NCBI GenBank assembly: GCA_021155905.1
Contig: JAJNBG010000007.1
Coordinates: 1-64,000 of the forward strand
Direction of reading: 5' to 3'
Length of the DNA: 64,000 nucleotides
Origin: Bacteroidota bacterium
GTDB taxonomy: Bacteria > Bacteroidota > Bacteroidia > B-17B0 > Aurantibacillaceae
The position numbers and the translations under genes were made by a program. The stretch's first letter is position 1; every line of letters begins with the position of its first letter. This document shows positions 17,404-24,561 of the stretch, in pieces. The notes under the pieces were generated by a model that worked only from the letters and a program-made list of their open reading frames with translations, did no database searches and had not been told where the DNA came from.

Positions 17404-19311
17404 TTATTTTAAAGTAATATTTTTTTCGGAATCGATGACAAGGATGTCGTCATCAATCATTTTGTTAATCACTTCGTTGAGTCGTTTCCTATTAACCGTT
17501 TGAAATTTTAAGACCAGCTCCTTCAAATTTAGAGATTGTGCTTTGAGTTCATTTTTTATGTTTTCCATCAACCCATTATCAGTCTCCAGTGCGTGCTTGT
17601 ATTTTTCGACACAGACATCACAATACTGACAATCCTTAAAATCTGTCTCGTTAAAATACGATAACAACAGACGGCTCCGACAAATGTTTTTTTCTGTGAC
17701 ATAATTAACTACGCTGTTAATTCTCGTCAAAGCCTTTTCCTTTAAAATAGGATAATTGGTAAGCCGGATAGATTCAAATTTTAAATTAATCCGGTTCTGC
17801 AAAAAAATCAACTTAGGTAAATCAGTTTGAGGAATAAAAGAAATAACGCCCTGCTTCTGCAGGTTATCCAGTTGACCCGATAATTCATGTTCCGATATTT
17901 TAGCCCTGTAAGCCACATCCTTTTCCCTGATGTAGGCATACTGTTCATACAAACCACCATAGCTTCTTAATAACACTTTAATTAACGGCTCATACTTTGG
18001 ATATTTTATCTGAAAATTATACAGATCATCTTTGCCCATCACCATCATCACTTTGGAGGGCTCGTAACCACTATCCAGGAAAGAAAAATAGCCTTCCTTT
18101 TCCAGGCATTTAATGGAGTTATATAACGTAATTGGTTTTAAATTATAATTGCGTGTCACTTCATTGATATCAAAACTAACAGATAAGCCTTCACCGCTTT
18201 CGACAGGTACCTGGTAAAAATTAAAAATTGCCTGGTAGGATTGCCTGATCTCGTCAATACCGGGCGTTTTTTGTTCAAACTGATCCTGCAGGGATGCAAT
18301 ATCAAAATTATTAATTAATAAAATCGCGTAAGCCGGTTTTTCATCCCTGCCTGCTCTGCCTGCCTCCTGAAAATAGGCTTCCAGACTTTCCGGTAAATCC
18401 AGGTGAACCACAAAACGAACATCCGGTTTATCGATACCCATGCCAAAAGCATTAGTGGCTACAATGACCTGGCTTTTATTATCAATCCAGTTTTGCTGGA
18501 CCACAGCTCTGTCATTGGCATTGATGCCGGCATGATAAAAAGAGCCGGAAATCTTATTCTGGTTAAGCCACTTGCTGATCTCTTCCGTTTTTTTCCGGTT
18601 ACGGACATAAATGATTCCTGTACCTCCAATATTATGAATGATCTTCAATAAGCGTTCATATTTGTTCTCTTCCAATTGAACGACATACCGTATGTTTTTC
18701 CGTTCAAAAGACTGGCGAAAAACAGCTTGCTGTTTGAATAATAATTTAAGCTGTATATCCTCCACCACCTCTTTAGTAGCGCTGGCTGTTACCGCAATAA
18801 TACTGACGGCAGGGAAATATTCCCTTAGTTCCGCTATTTTTAAATAACTGGGTCTGAAATCATAGCCCCATTGAGAAATACAATGCGCTTCATCAATAGC
18901 AATTAAGCCTATGGGCAGGTAAGATAAACGTTGACGGAATGTTTCGTTCTCAATTCTTTCAGGAGAAACATATAAAAACTGAACGTGGCCATAAGCGGCA
19001 TTGTTCAATGCAATATCAATTTCTTTCGAGTTCATGGAAGAAGTGATAGCAACCGCGCTGATTCCCTTGCTCTTCAAATTCTGAACCTGGTCGTTCATTA
19101 AAGCGATTAAAGGGGAGACCACCAGGCATGTTCCTCCAATCACCAATCCCGGAATCTGGAAACAAATGGATTTACCGCCACCCGTTGGCAATAACGCCAG
19201 AGTGTCTTTACCGGAAAGAATGGATTCAATGATTTTTTCCTGCAGAGGGCGAAATGTATCGTAACCCCAATGCTTCTTTAAATAAAAGTAAATATCCTGC
19301 TTATGCGTCAA
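17404..19311 (-). CDS. recQ: RecQ-family ATP-dependent DNA helicase
   Basis: 635 aa. 3'-5' helicase for recombination and repair. Motif 0 FRPLQEKII, Walker A LLPTGGGKSICFQ (about 39-51), motif II IDEAHCISQWGYDFRP, VTASAT, FGMGIDKPDVRFVVH and QEAGRAGRDEKPAY are intact. The Zn-binding region (ICRSRLLLSYFNETDFKDCQ, then YCDVC) has four Cys. A winged-helix segment follows; no HRDC domain is recognised at the C-terminus. Operon with the rsmI-like gene downstream. Confidence 0.93.
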   Translation of the reverse strand: MTHKQDIYFYLKKHWGYDTFRPLQEKIIESILSGKDTLALLPTGGGKSICFQIPGLVIGGTCLVVSPLIALMNDQVQNLKSKGISAVAITSSMNSKEIDIALNNAAYGHVQFLYVSPERIENETFRQRLSYLPIGLIAIDEAHCISQWGYDFRPSYLKIAELREYFPAVSIIAVTASATKEVVEDIQLKLLFKQQAVFRQSFERKNIRYVVQLEENKYERLLKIIHNIGGTGIIYVRNRKKTEEISKWLNQNKISGSFYHAGINANDRAVVQQNWIDNKSQVIVATNAFGMGIDKPDVRFVVHLDLPESLEAYFQEAGRAGRDEKPAYAILLINNFDIASLQDQFEQKTPGIDEIRQSYQAIFNFYQVPVESGEGLSVSFDINEVTRNYNLKPITLYNSIKCLEKEGYFSFLDSGYEPSKVMMVMGKDDLYNFQIKYPKYEPLIKVLLRSYGGLYEQYAYIREKDVAYRAKISEHELSGQLDNLQKQGVISFIPQTDLPKLIFLQNRINLKFESIRLTNYPILKEKALTRINSVVNYVTEKNICRSRLLLSYFNETDFKDCQYCDVCVEKYKHALETDNGLMENIKNELKAQSLNLKELVLKFQTVNRKRLNEVINKMIDDDILVIDSEKNITLK

Positions 19312-19450
19312 TCCTAAAATTCAGGTTTCTAAAGCGCTAATTTATAGCATCTTTAAACAAAAAACTAAACAAACTTTGACATTTCGCCTTATAGATGGTA
19401 TCTTTAATTACCTAAACCTTTTTTATTTTTTGCACTGTTAGTCTGATACT

Positions 19451-20092
19451 ATGCGTTCCTTTTTTTTATATATTTCTCTCATAGCCTTACTGAGTTCCTG
19501 TGTTCTGTTTCAGCCTTCCGCGCAAAAACTGACCACCAGGGCGCTCGCCGAACATCCGCAATATGACGCGGTTATTGTGCCGGGCGTTCCTTTCCTGGAA
19601 CCAAAATGGGACCGCACCATGCAAATGCGTGTCATATGGGCCATCCATCTTTACAAAAAAGGTATCGCTAAAAAAATTATCATGAGCGGAAGCTCGGTTT
19701 ACTCTCCCTACATTGAAGCGCAGATCATGAAATTATATGCCGTTGAATGCGGGGTCCCTGCCGATGACATTATTGTTGAAGACAGGGCACAGCATAGTAC
19801 CGAAAATGTATGGTATGGATATAAGCTTGCAAAACTACTCGGTTATAAAAAAATAGCATTAAGCACCGATCCTTTCCAGACGAGGATGACTTATCGATTT
19901 GGAAAACGCCGGTTAAAAGATCTGAGGTTTTTGCCGGTAATTTTTGACACCTTAAAAACCCTGCCTCATACTGAACCGGTCATTAATTACCAAAGCTATA
20001 AAATAGAAAATTTCGTGCCCATTACTGAAACACAAAGTTTTTGGTACCGTTTTAAGGGTACCATGGGAAAACATATAAATTTCAAAGAATAG
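19451..20092 (+). CDS. DUF218 (YdcF/SanA/ElyC) family lipoprotein
   Basis: 213 aa. Lipoprotein signal (LYISLIALLSSCVLF with lipobox Cys at about 17). The DUF218 core is visible: YDAVIVPGVPFLEP, KIIMSGSSVYSPYIEAQIM, AVECGVPADDIIVED, STENVWYGYKLAKLLGYKKI and ALSTDPFQTRMTYRFGKR. SanA/ElyC relatives are implicated in envelope integrity in enterobacteria; the reaction is unknown. Membrane-anchored, facing the periplasm. Confidence 0.8.
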   Translation: MRSFFLYISLIALLSSCVLFQPSAQKLTTRALAEHPQYDAVIVPGVPFLEPKWDRTMQMRVIWAIHLYKKGIAKKIIMSGSSVYSPYIEAQIMKLYAVECGVPADDIIVEDRAQHSTENVWYGYKLAKLLGYKKIALSTDPFQTRMTYRFGKRRLKDLRFLPVIFDTLKTLPHTEPVINYQSYKIENFVPITETQSFWYRFKGTMGKHINFKE

Positions 20093-20124
20093 TTTTATCT
20101 TTATAACGCTTTATAAACTAACCT

Positions 20125-21132
20125 ATGCGTTACTTCATATTAATACTTACAGTTTCATTTTTAAATTCATTTTCATTTGCCCAATCGGAAGATGGCCTGG
20201 TGAAATGGTTGTCTATTAAAGAAGCCCAGGAACTTAACAAAACACAACCAAAACCTTTTTTAATCGACATTTATACGGATTGGTGCGGCTGGTGCAAGCA
20301 CATGATGAAAACGACCTATTCCAATCCGAATATTGCCGGGTATGTGAACCAGTTTTTTTATCCCGTTAAATTTAATGCGGAGACAAAAGATACCATTGAA
20401 TATAATGGTAAGATTTATAAACCAACTTCTCCTTTACCAAAAACCCCGCACGAGTTGGCTATCAAATTTTTAGGAAACAGCCTGAGCTATCCCTCCACGA
20501 TTTTCGTTTCTAATAATTTTGAATACAACCTTTTATCACAGGGGTTTTTAGAGGAGAAAAAAATTGAGCCGTTACTGGTGTTCACAGTTGAAAATGTTTA
20601 TAAAAGTGCGGGCTATGATGATTTTTCTTCTCAGTTTAATCATACGTTTTATGATACCGCATTTACGAAAGGTGCGTTGAAATTTCACACCTTAAAAGAG
20701 ATCGAGAAATTGCAAAAAAAGAATCCAAGAAAAATCCTGGTCAATATTTTTGCGGGTTTTTGTAATTCCTGTAAAGTACAAAACGCCACTACCTTAAAAG
20801 ATACCAGTATTGCAAATTACATTAATAAACATTTTTACCTGATCAATTTCGACGCCGAAAGCAACGATACTATTGTTTTTAAAGGAGAAAAATGTTTCAA
20901 AACCGTATTGAACGGTTATCCCTTAAATACCTTTGCTTTAAAAGTAACGAATAACAGGTTGCAATTTCCATCCATCGCGGTACTGGATGATAAGCAAAAT
21001 ACACTGGATGCATTAGGAGTGTTTTTAACTCCAAAAACCTTATTGCCCATTTTAAAATACTACGCTGAGGATAAATATAAAACCACCAGCTGGCAGGATT
21101 TTATCAAGGCATATAACGAACAAAAAAAATAG
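20125..21132 (+). CDS. Secreted protein with two thioredoxin-like domains
   Basis: 335 aa, signal peptide ending FSFAQ. Domain 1 (about 30-165) has the redox motif WCGWCK after FLIDIYTDW; domain 2 (about 195-330) has FCNSCK after KILVNIFAGF. Each domain repeats the same downstream layout (FYPVKFNAETKDTIEYNGK versus FYLINFDAESNDTIVFKGE), pointing to an internal duplication. Probable periplasmic thiol-disulfide reductase. The gene ends inside a bidirectional terminator shared with the convergent response regulator. Confidence 0.85.
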   Translation: MRYFILILTVSFLNSFSFAQSEDGLVKWLSIKEAQELNKTQPKPFLIDIYTDWCGWCKHMMKTTYSNPNIAGYVNQFFYPVKFNAETKDTIEYNGKIYKPTSPLPKTPHELAIKFLGNSLSYPSTIFVSNNFEYNLLSQGFLEEKKIEPLLVFTVENVYKSAGYDDFSSQFNHTFYDTAFTKGALKFHTLKEIEKLQKKNPRKILVNIFAGFCNSCKVQNATTLKDTSIANYINKHFYLINFDAESNDTIVFKGEKCFKTVLNGYPLNTFALKVTNNRLQFPSIAVLDDKQNTLDALGVFLTPKTLLPILKYYAEDKYKTTSWQDFIKAYNEQKK

Positions 21133-21155
21133 CGGAAGATTTTCCGCTATTTTTT
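21125..21155. terminator. Bidirectional terminator between convergent genes
   Basis: AATAGCGGAA (21128-21137) and TTCCGCTATT (21142-21151) form a perfect 10-bp stem with a 4-nt loop, with an A-run on the left and a T-run on the right. The stop codon of the thioredoxin-like gene lies within the stem, and the hairpin ends at the stop of the response regulator. Confidence 0.8.
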
Positions 21156-21843
21156 AAAACTCAAATTTATATCCTATACCTTTAATGGTTTTGATGTATT
21201 CGTCACCCAGTTTTTCCCTCAGTTTCCTGATATGAACGTCAATGGTTCTATCTCCAACAATCACTTCATCGCCCCACACCTGTTCTAAAATAAATTCACG
21301 TGTGAATACTTTTCCCGGCTTACTCGCTAAAAGTGATAGCAACTTAAACTCTTTTTTCGGAAAGGCTATTTCCTGGTCATTTTTATAAACGCAGTATTTC
21401 TCCTTATCAATTCTGATTCCACCGAGATCCAGCTGGTCAGATTTCTGCTGCTCAGGTGAATACCGCCTGAGCAATGCTTTCACCCTGCTTATAAAAACCC
21501 TCGGTTTTATAGGTTTCGTAATATAATCATCCGCGCCCACTTCAAAACCGGCTATCTGGGAATAATCCTCGTTCCTGGCACTCAAAAAGGCGATCATCAC
21601 ATCCTTTAAACTTGCATTATCACGGATTTCACGGCAGGTATCAATTCCATCCATTTCAGGCATCATCACGTCCAGAACGATCAGATGAGGAATTTCTTTT
21701 TTTGCAATACTGATGGCATCTCTTCCGTTAAGCGAAGTATAAACCTGAAATCCTTCCTTTTTTAAGTTATAACTCAAAAAATCAAGAATGTCCTGCTCAT
21801 CATCAACTAATAAGATCTTATATAAACTGTTTTCTGTACTCAT
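21154..21843 (-). CDS. OmpR/PhoB-family response regulator
   Basis: 229 aa from the ATG at 21843 (an upstream extension in frame to 21996 lacks coding character). Receiver domain residues about 8-125: acidic pair D14/D15 in LLVDDEQD, phosphoacceptor D58 in LIVLDVMMPEMDG, S88 in FLSARN, K110 in ITKPIKP. The winged-helix effector domain includes FPKKEFKLLSLLASKPGKVF, RTIDVHIRKLREKLG and TIKGIGYKFEF. All phosphorylation residues are intact. It has no adjacent histidine kinase. Most like PhoB/PhoP-type regulators; it is the best candidate reader of the 11-bp-spaced repeats at 22.5-27.6 kb (inference). Confidence 0.9.
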   Translation of the reverse strand: MSTENSLYKILLVDDEQDILDFLSYNLKKEGFQVYTSLNGRDAISIAKKEIPHLIVLDVMMPEMDGIDTCREIRDNASLKDVMIAFLSARNEDYSQIAGFEVGADDYITKPIKPRVFISRVKALLRRYSPEQQKSDQLDLGGIRIDKEKYCVYKNDQEIAFPKKEFKLLSLLASKPGKVFTREFILEQVWGDEVIVGDRTIDVHIRKLREKLGDEYIKTIKGIGYKFEF

Positions 21844-22081
21844 ATTTTCTATCGACACAAAGTTAACCTTAAACCCTGAGCTTAAAGTTAAATAAATATT
21901 AAGAAATCGCGTTATTTTTAGGATCTGCTTAATATAGCGGTAACATGAGCTGTATTCCGCTTCCGGATCTGACCATTTAAATACAATGGATTGCAACTCA
22001 GGATGTCATAATTTTACAAGCATATTTAATAATAACTATACATAGTCCTTATTAAATTCGTTTTGTATAAAAAGGCAAATT

Positions 22082-22486
22082 ATGGCAACAACGATCAAAC
22101 AACTTATCGACAAGAACAAACAGGCGTTTGATAATAATTACTTTATCGAATCGCTTCATCTGTCTTATGTTTTACTCAATAAGGCTTCCAGGCAAATAAT
22201 AAAAGACGAACTAAAACAAACGCCGCTTGAAAATAAAATCAAGTTCACCAGTTTAATCGGGCATATTAAAAAAGAATATGTAACTAATCCTAACCTGAAA
22301 GCGAAATTATCAAAAAAAGTAGTCAAAGATATTGAGTTATTCATAGACCTATATAAATCCATTAACAAAGAGCTGAAATATCAATATCCGGAAAAGAAAA
22401 TTACAGACACCGCCCAGCTTGGTATCAACTGCTTAATTATTCTCAATACCAGCTTATTAAAAATAAAAAACAACAAGGTCGTTTAG
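22082..22486 (+). CDS. Helical hypothetical protein
   Basis: 134 aa, no signal peptide, predominantly helical and Lys-rich (IKQLIDKNKQAFDNNYFIES, then HLSYVLLNKASRQII). No known domain recognised. It reads like a small cytoplasmic adaptor. It starts 238 nt upstream-divergent from the response regulator at 21843; between them no strong TTAAC array is visible on its side. Function unknown. Confidence 0.65.
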   Translation: MATTIKQLIDKNKQAFDNNYFIESLHLSYVLLNKASRQIIKDELKQTPLENKIKFTSLIGHIKKEYVTNPNLKAKLSKKVVKDIELFIDLYKSINKELKYQYPEKKITDTAQLGINCLIILNTSLLKIKNNKVV

Positions 22487-22502
22487 TTTTGTAAATCCTG
22501 AT

Positions 22503-22541
22503 TTAACAATCTGGTAACATTCGGCTTAACTTAAGTTAAAC
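22503..22541 (+). promoter_or_regulatory. TTAAC-type direct repeats, candidate response-regulator site
   Basis: TTAAC-like pentamers start at 22503 (TTAAC), 22514 (GTAAC), 22526 (TTAAC) and 22536 (TTAAA), spaced 11, 12 and 10 bp. They end about 10 bp before a -7-like TTAATTTG at 22551-22558, just upstream of the ATG at 22563. Spacing on one helix face fits an OmpR/PhoB-family activator. Inferred by eye. Confidence 0.45.
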
Positions 22542-22562
22542 TCACTGTATTTAATTTGCAGT

Positions 22563-22910
22563 ATGAAAAAGGATCTCATACTCATTTTAATTTTAAGCGT
22601 GTTTGTATGCGTATTAGGCTTTGCAGGTGAAATGCCAAAGGCAGTAAAAGCAAAATCCTTCATTTTAAGTGGAAAAATTATTGATACAAAAAGTAATGAG
22701 TATTTGGCAGGAGTTAAAATTGACTGCGCCAATTGCAACAAAACGGTTTATTCAGATCTGGATGGCAACTTCTTCATTTACCTGGAAGTTACAAGCGATG
22801 AAAATTTAACATTGGAATTCACACAGGTAGGTTATTCTTCAAAAACCCTTAATCTTAGGGATATACAAAGCAATACTGGAAATGTATCAGTTGTTTTAAC
22901 GGCAGAGTAA
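22563..22910 (+). CDS. Secreted carboxypeptidase-like regulatory domain protein
   Basis: 115 aa, signal peptide (LILILILSVFVCVLGFAG). The remaining about 85 residues are one CarboxypepD_reg-like beta-sandwich: LSGKIIDTKSNEYLAGVKI, YSDLDGNFFIYL, LEFTQVGYSSKTLNL. This domain normally precedes TonB-dependent receptors (as in the gene at 24562), but here it stands alone with a CANC motif. Role unknown; it may bind or assist the receptor. It carries candidate regulatory repeats upstream. Confidence 0.75.
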   Translation: MKKDLILILILSVFVCVLGFAGEMPKAVKAKSFILSGKIIDTKSNEYLAGVKIDCANCNKTVYSDLDGNFFIYLEVTSDENLTLEFTQVGYSSKTLNLRDIQSNTGNVSVVLTAE

Positions 22911-22922
22911 GCAAATATCAAT

Positions 22923-22959
22923 GTAAAGTTAAGGTTAAGATTTTGTTATGATTGTAACA
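22923..22959 (+). promoter_or_regulatory. GTTAAG/GTAAAG direct repeats, candidate response-regulator site
   Basis: GTAAAG (22923), GTTAAG (22934) and GTTATG (22945) are spaced exactly 11 bp, with extra GTTAAG (22928) and GTAACA (22954). A -7-like TATAATTG is at 22977-22984. Downstream gene: 23034. Confidence 0.45.
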
Positions 22960-23033
22960 ATAAACTTCCTTTTTGGTATAATTGTATTAGAAATCTTTCG
23001 ATTTATATTTCTAACAATTAAATCCCGTTCATC

Positions 23034-23495
23034 ATGAAAAATTTAATTTTACTATTCTGTCTTTTTGCCGGAAATATTGCTTTTTCACAGGACATTAGTT
23101 TTGATAATGGCATATATGTTCAAAATCAAACCGCCTATTCCGGAAAACACATTTTTCGCTATCCGGATGGTGCCATCAAGGAAGAATTAGCCATCAAAGA
23201 TGGTAAGCTGCATGGTGAATCTATAAAATATTACCAGACAGGGCAAAAAATGGAAACCGGCCAATATGAAAATAACCTGAAATTTGGGTTGTGGGTACGT
23301 TTTAATTCAGGCGGATCTAAAATTGCCGAAGCTTCCTACTTAAACGATAAAAAAAACGGGAATTGGTTTGTTTACGACGACAATGGAACCAAACTATTTG
23401 AAATGATATATAAAGACGGAGAAAAAACAGGGACCTGGAAACAATGGGACGAAAAAGGAGAGTTAATTAAAACGACTGATTTTACTTCTCTATAA
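23034..23495 (+). CDS. Secreted MORN-repeat (YwqK-like) protein
   Basis: 153 aa, signal peptide (LILLFCLFAGNIAFSQ). It contains about four MORN-type repeats: GAIKEELAIKDGKLHGESIK, YYQTGQKMETGQYENNLKFG, GGSKIAEASYLNDKKNGNW, GTKLFEMIYKDGEKTGTW. Commonly named YwqK family antitoxin, but the name is only by homology and no toxin is nearby. Probably an envelope protein. Followed by a strong terminator; preceded by candidate regulatory repeats. Confidence 0.8.
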   Translation: MKNLILLFCLFAGNIAFSQDISFDNGIYVQNQTAYSGKHIFRYPDGAIKEELAIKDGKLHGESIKYYQTGQKMETGQYENNLKFGLWVRFNSGGSKIAEASYLNDKKNGNWFVYDDNGTKLFEMIYKDGEKTGTWKQWDEKGELIKTTDFTSL

Positions 23496-23517
23496 ACATC
23501 CATAATAATACAAAATT

Positions 23518-23552
23518 AAAAAGCGCTTCATTTAAAATGAAGCGCTTTTTTG
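23518..23552 (+). terminator. Rho-independent terminator after the MORN gene
   Basis: Near-perfect hairpin: AAGCGCTTCATTT pairs with AAATGAAGCGCTT around a short loop, flanked by an A-run and a T-run. About 25 nt past the stop codon at 23495. Likely works in both directions. Confidence 0.85.
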
Positions 23553-23584
23553 TTGCGCAAACATGTAATTAACAAATCATAATA

Positions 23585-23612
23585 TTAAGCTAATGTTCAT
23601 TTACTATTCAGT
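23585..23612 (+). promoter_or_regulatory. TTAAG/TTCAT/TTCAG repeats at 11-bp spacing
   Basis: TTAAG (23585), TTCAT (23596) and TTCAG (23607) are spaced 11 bp and followed by GTTAAT at 23611. A -7-like GATGTTTG lies at 23627-23634. The consensus is weaker than at the neighbouring promoters. Downstream gene: phosphatase at 23641. Confidence 0.3.
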
Positions 23613-23640
23613 TAATTTTAAAGTCTGATGTTTGCAACAA

Positions 23641-24432
23641 ATGAACTTAAGTCCTATGTTACAAACAACCATCGCAGATCATCAGAATAGTCTTGCCTAT
23701 GCGCAAACCATACAAAACGGACTGCTCCCTAAAACACGTCACTTTAACAAATTCTTCAAAGACCATTTTATTTATTACAGTCCACAGGAAAAAATAGGAG
23801 GTGATTTTTATTGGCTAAGCGCGAAAGATGATACTATTTATTTTGCTTTAGCGGATTGCACAGGTCATGGTGTGTCGGGCGCCATGCTTTCTGTACTGGG
23901 CATCAGCCTGCTGAACTATGTGATTCAAAAGAATTTTGAAAAACTTGGTGATTACCTTACCGAACTGGATAAAAAATGGATCGAAACTTTCAATAACGAA
24001 CTAAACGATTCGCAGTTTAACAACGACTGGCTGGAAATTACCCTTATTTCATTCAATACTAAAACAAGAAAATTTCAGTATGCCTGTGCCGGCGGGGAAT
24101 TTGCGATTCACCAATCCAACGCTATTAAAATCTATAAAGGAAACAGTTACCCTATTGGCGGGTGGCAGATAGAAAAAAACCGTGCATTTGATACGTTTGA
24201 GATAAACCTGGAGGAAAAATCAAAACTCTATTTTTTCTCCGACGGCATCAAACATCAGTTCAATACAGAAAACAATAAAAAATTCAGTCGTAAACGCTTA
24301 CTGAACATCCTGCATAATTACCATAGTCTGCCAATGGATAACCAGAAAGAACTGATCGAATTCATTTTCAGCATCTGGAAAGAAGGAACTCATCAAACAG
24401 ATGATGTTTCACTGATAGGTCTTGAATTTTAA
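23641..24432 (+). CDS. SpoIIE-type PP2C serine/threonine phosphatase
   Basis: 263 aa from the ATG at 23641 (an in-frame TTG lies at 23632). The PP2C/SpoIIE domain spans almost the full protein: a helical lead with AQTIQNGLLP, then SPQEKIGGDFYWL (metal Asp), YFALADCTGHGVSGAMLSVL (metal Asp), FSDGIKHQF and the C-terminal HQTDDVSLIG. Such phosphatases usually act on STAS-domain anti-anti-sigma factors or signalling partners. No sensor domain, no STAS partner nearby. Cytoplasmic. Confidence 0.88.
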   Translation: MNLSPMLQTTIADHQNSLAYAQTIQNGLLPKTRHFNKFFKDHFIYYSPQEKIGGDFYWLSAKDDTIYFALADCTGHGVSGAMLSVLGISLLNYVIQKNFEKLGDYLTELDKKWIETFNNELNDSQFNNDWLEITLISFNTKTRKFQYACAGGEFAIHQSNAIKIYKGNSYPIGGWQIEKNRAFDTFEINLEEKSKLYFFSDGIKHQFNTENNKKFSRKRLLNILHNYHSLPMDNQKELIEFIFSIWKEGTHQTDDVSLIGLEF

Positions 24433-24442
24433 GAGTTTCTAT

Positions 24443-24523
24443 GTTAACTAATCGTTAACCAAGTTCAGTAAATATGAATTTCATTTAATATTAAGGTAAT
24501 GTATACTTGACATTAACCTTAAC
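24443..24523 (+). promoter_or_regulatory. GTTAAC direct repeats upstream of the TonB-dependent receptor
   Basis: Two exact GTTAAC copies start at 24443 and 24454 (11 bp apart). A second group has TTAAG (24491), TATAC (24502) and TTAAC (24513) at 11-bp spacing, plus TTAAC at 24519. A TTTTTTTG at 24533-24540 may be the -7 region. The receptor ATG is at 24562. Confidence 0.5.
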
Positions 24524-24561
24524 TAGGTATTGTTTTTTTGCGGTGTCAAATTAAAAAAAAC

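Noticed and set aside
21861..21892. TTAAC/TTTAA-like repeats upstream of the regulator at 21154
   Set aside because: Copies are spaced irregularly (6-13 bp), so autoregulation is not supported as strongly as at the downstream promoters.
21844..21996. N-terminal extension of the response regulator at 21154
   Set aside because: Receiver starts at the ATG at 21843; the extension contains AT-rich promoter-like sequence.
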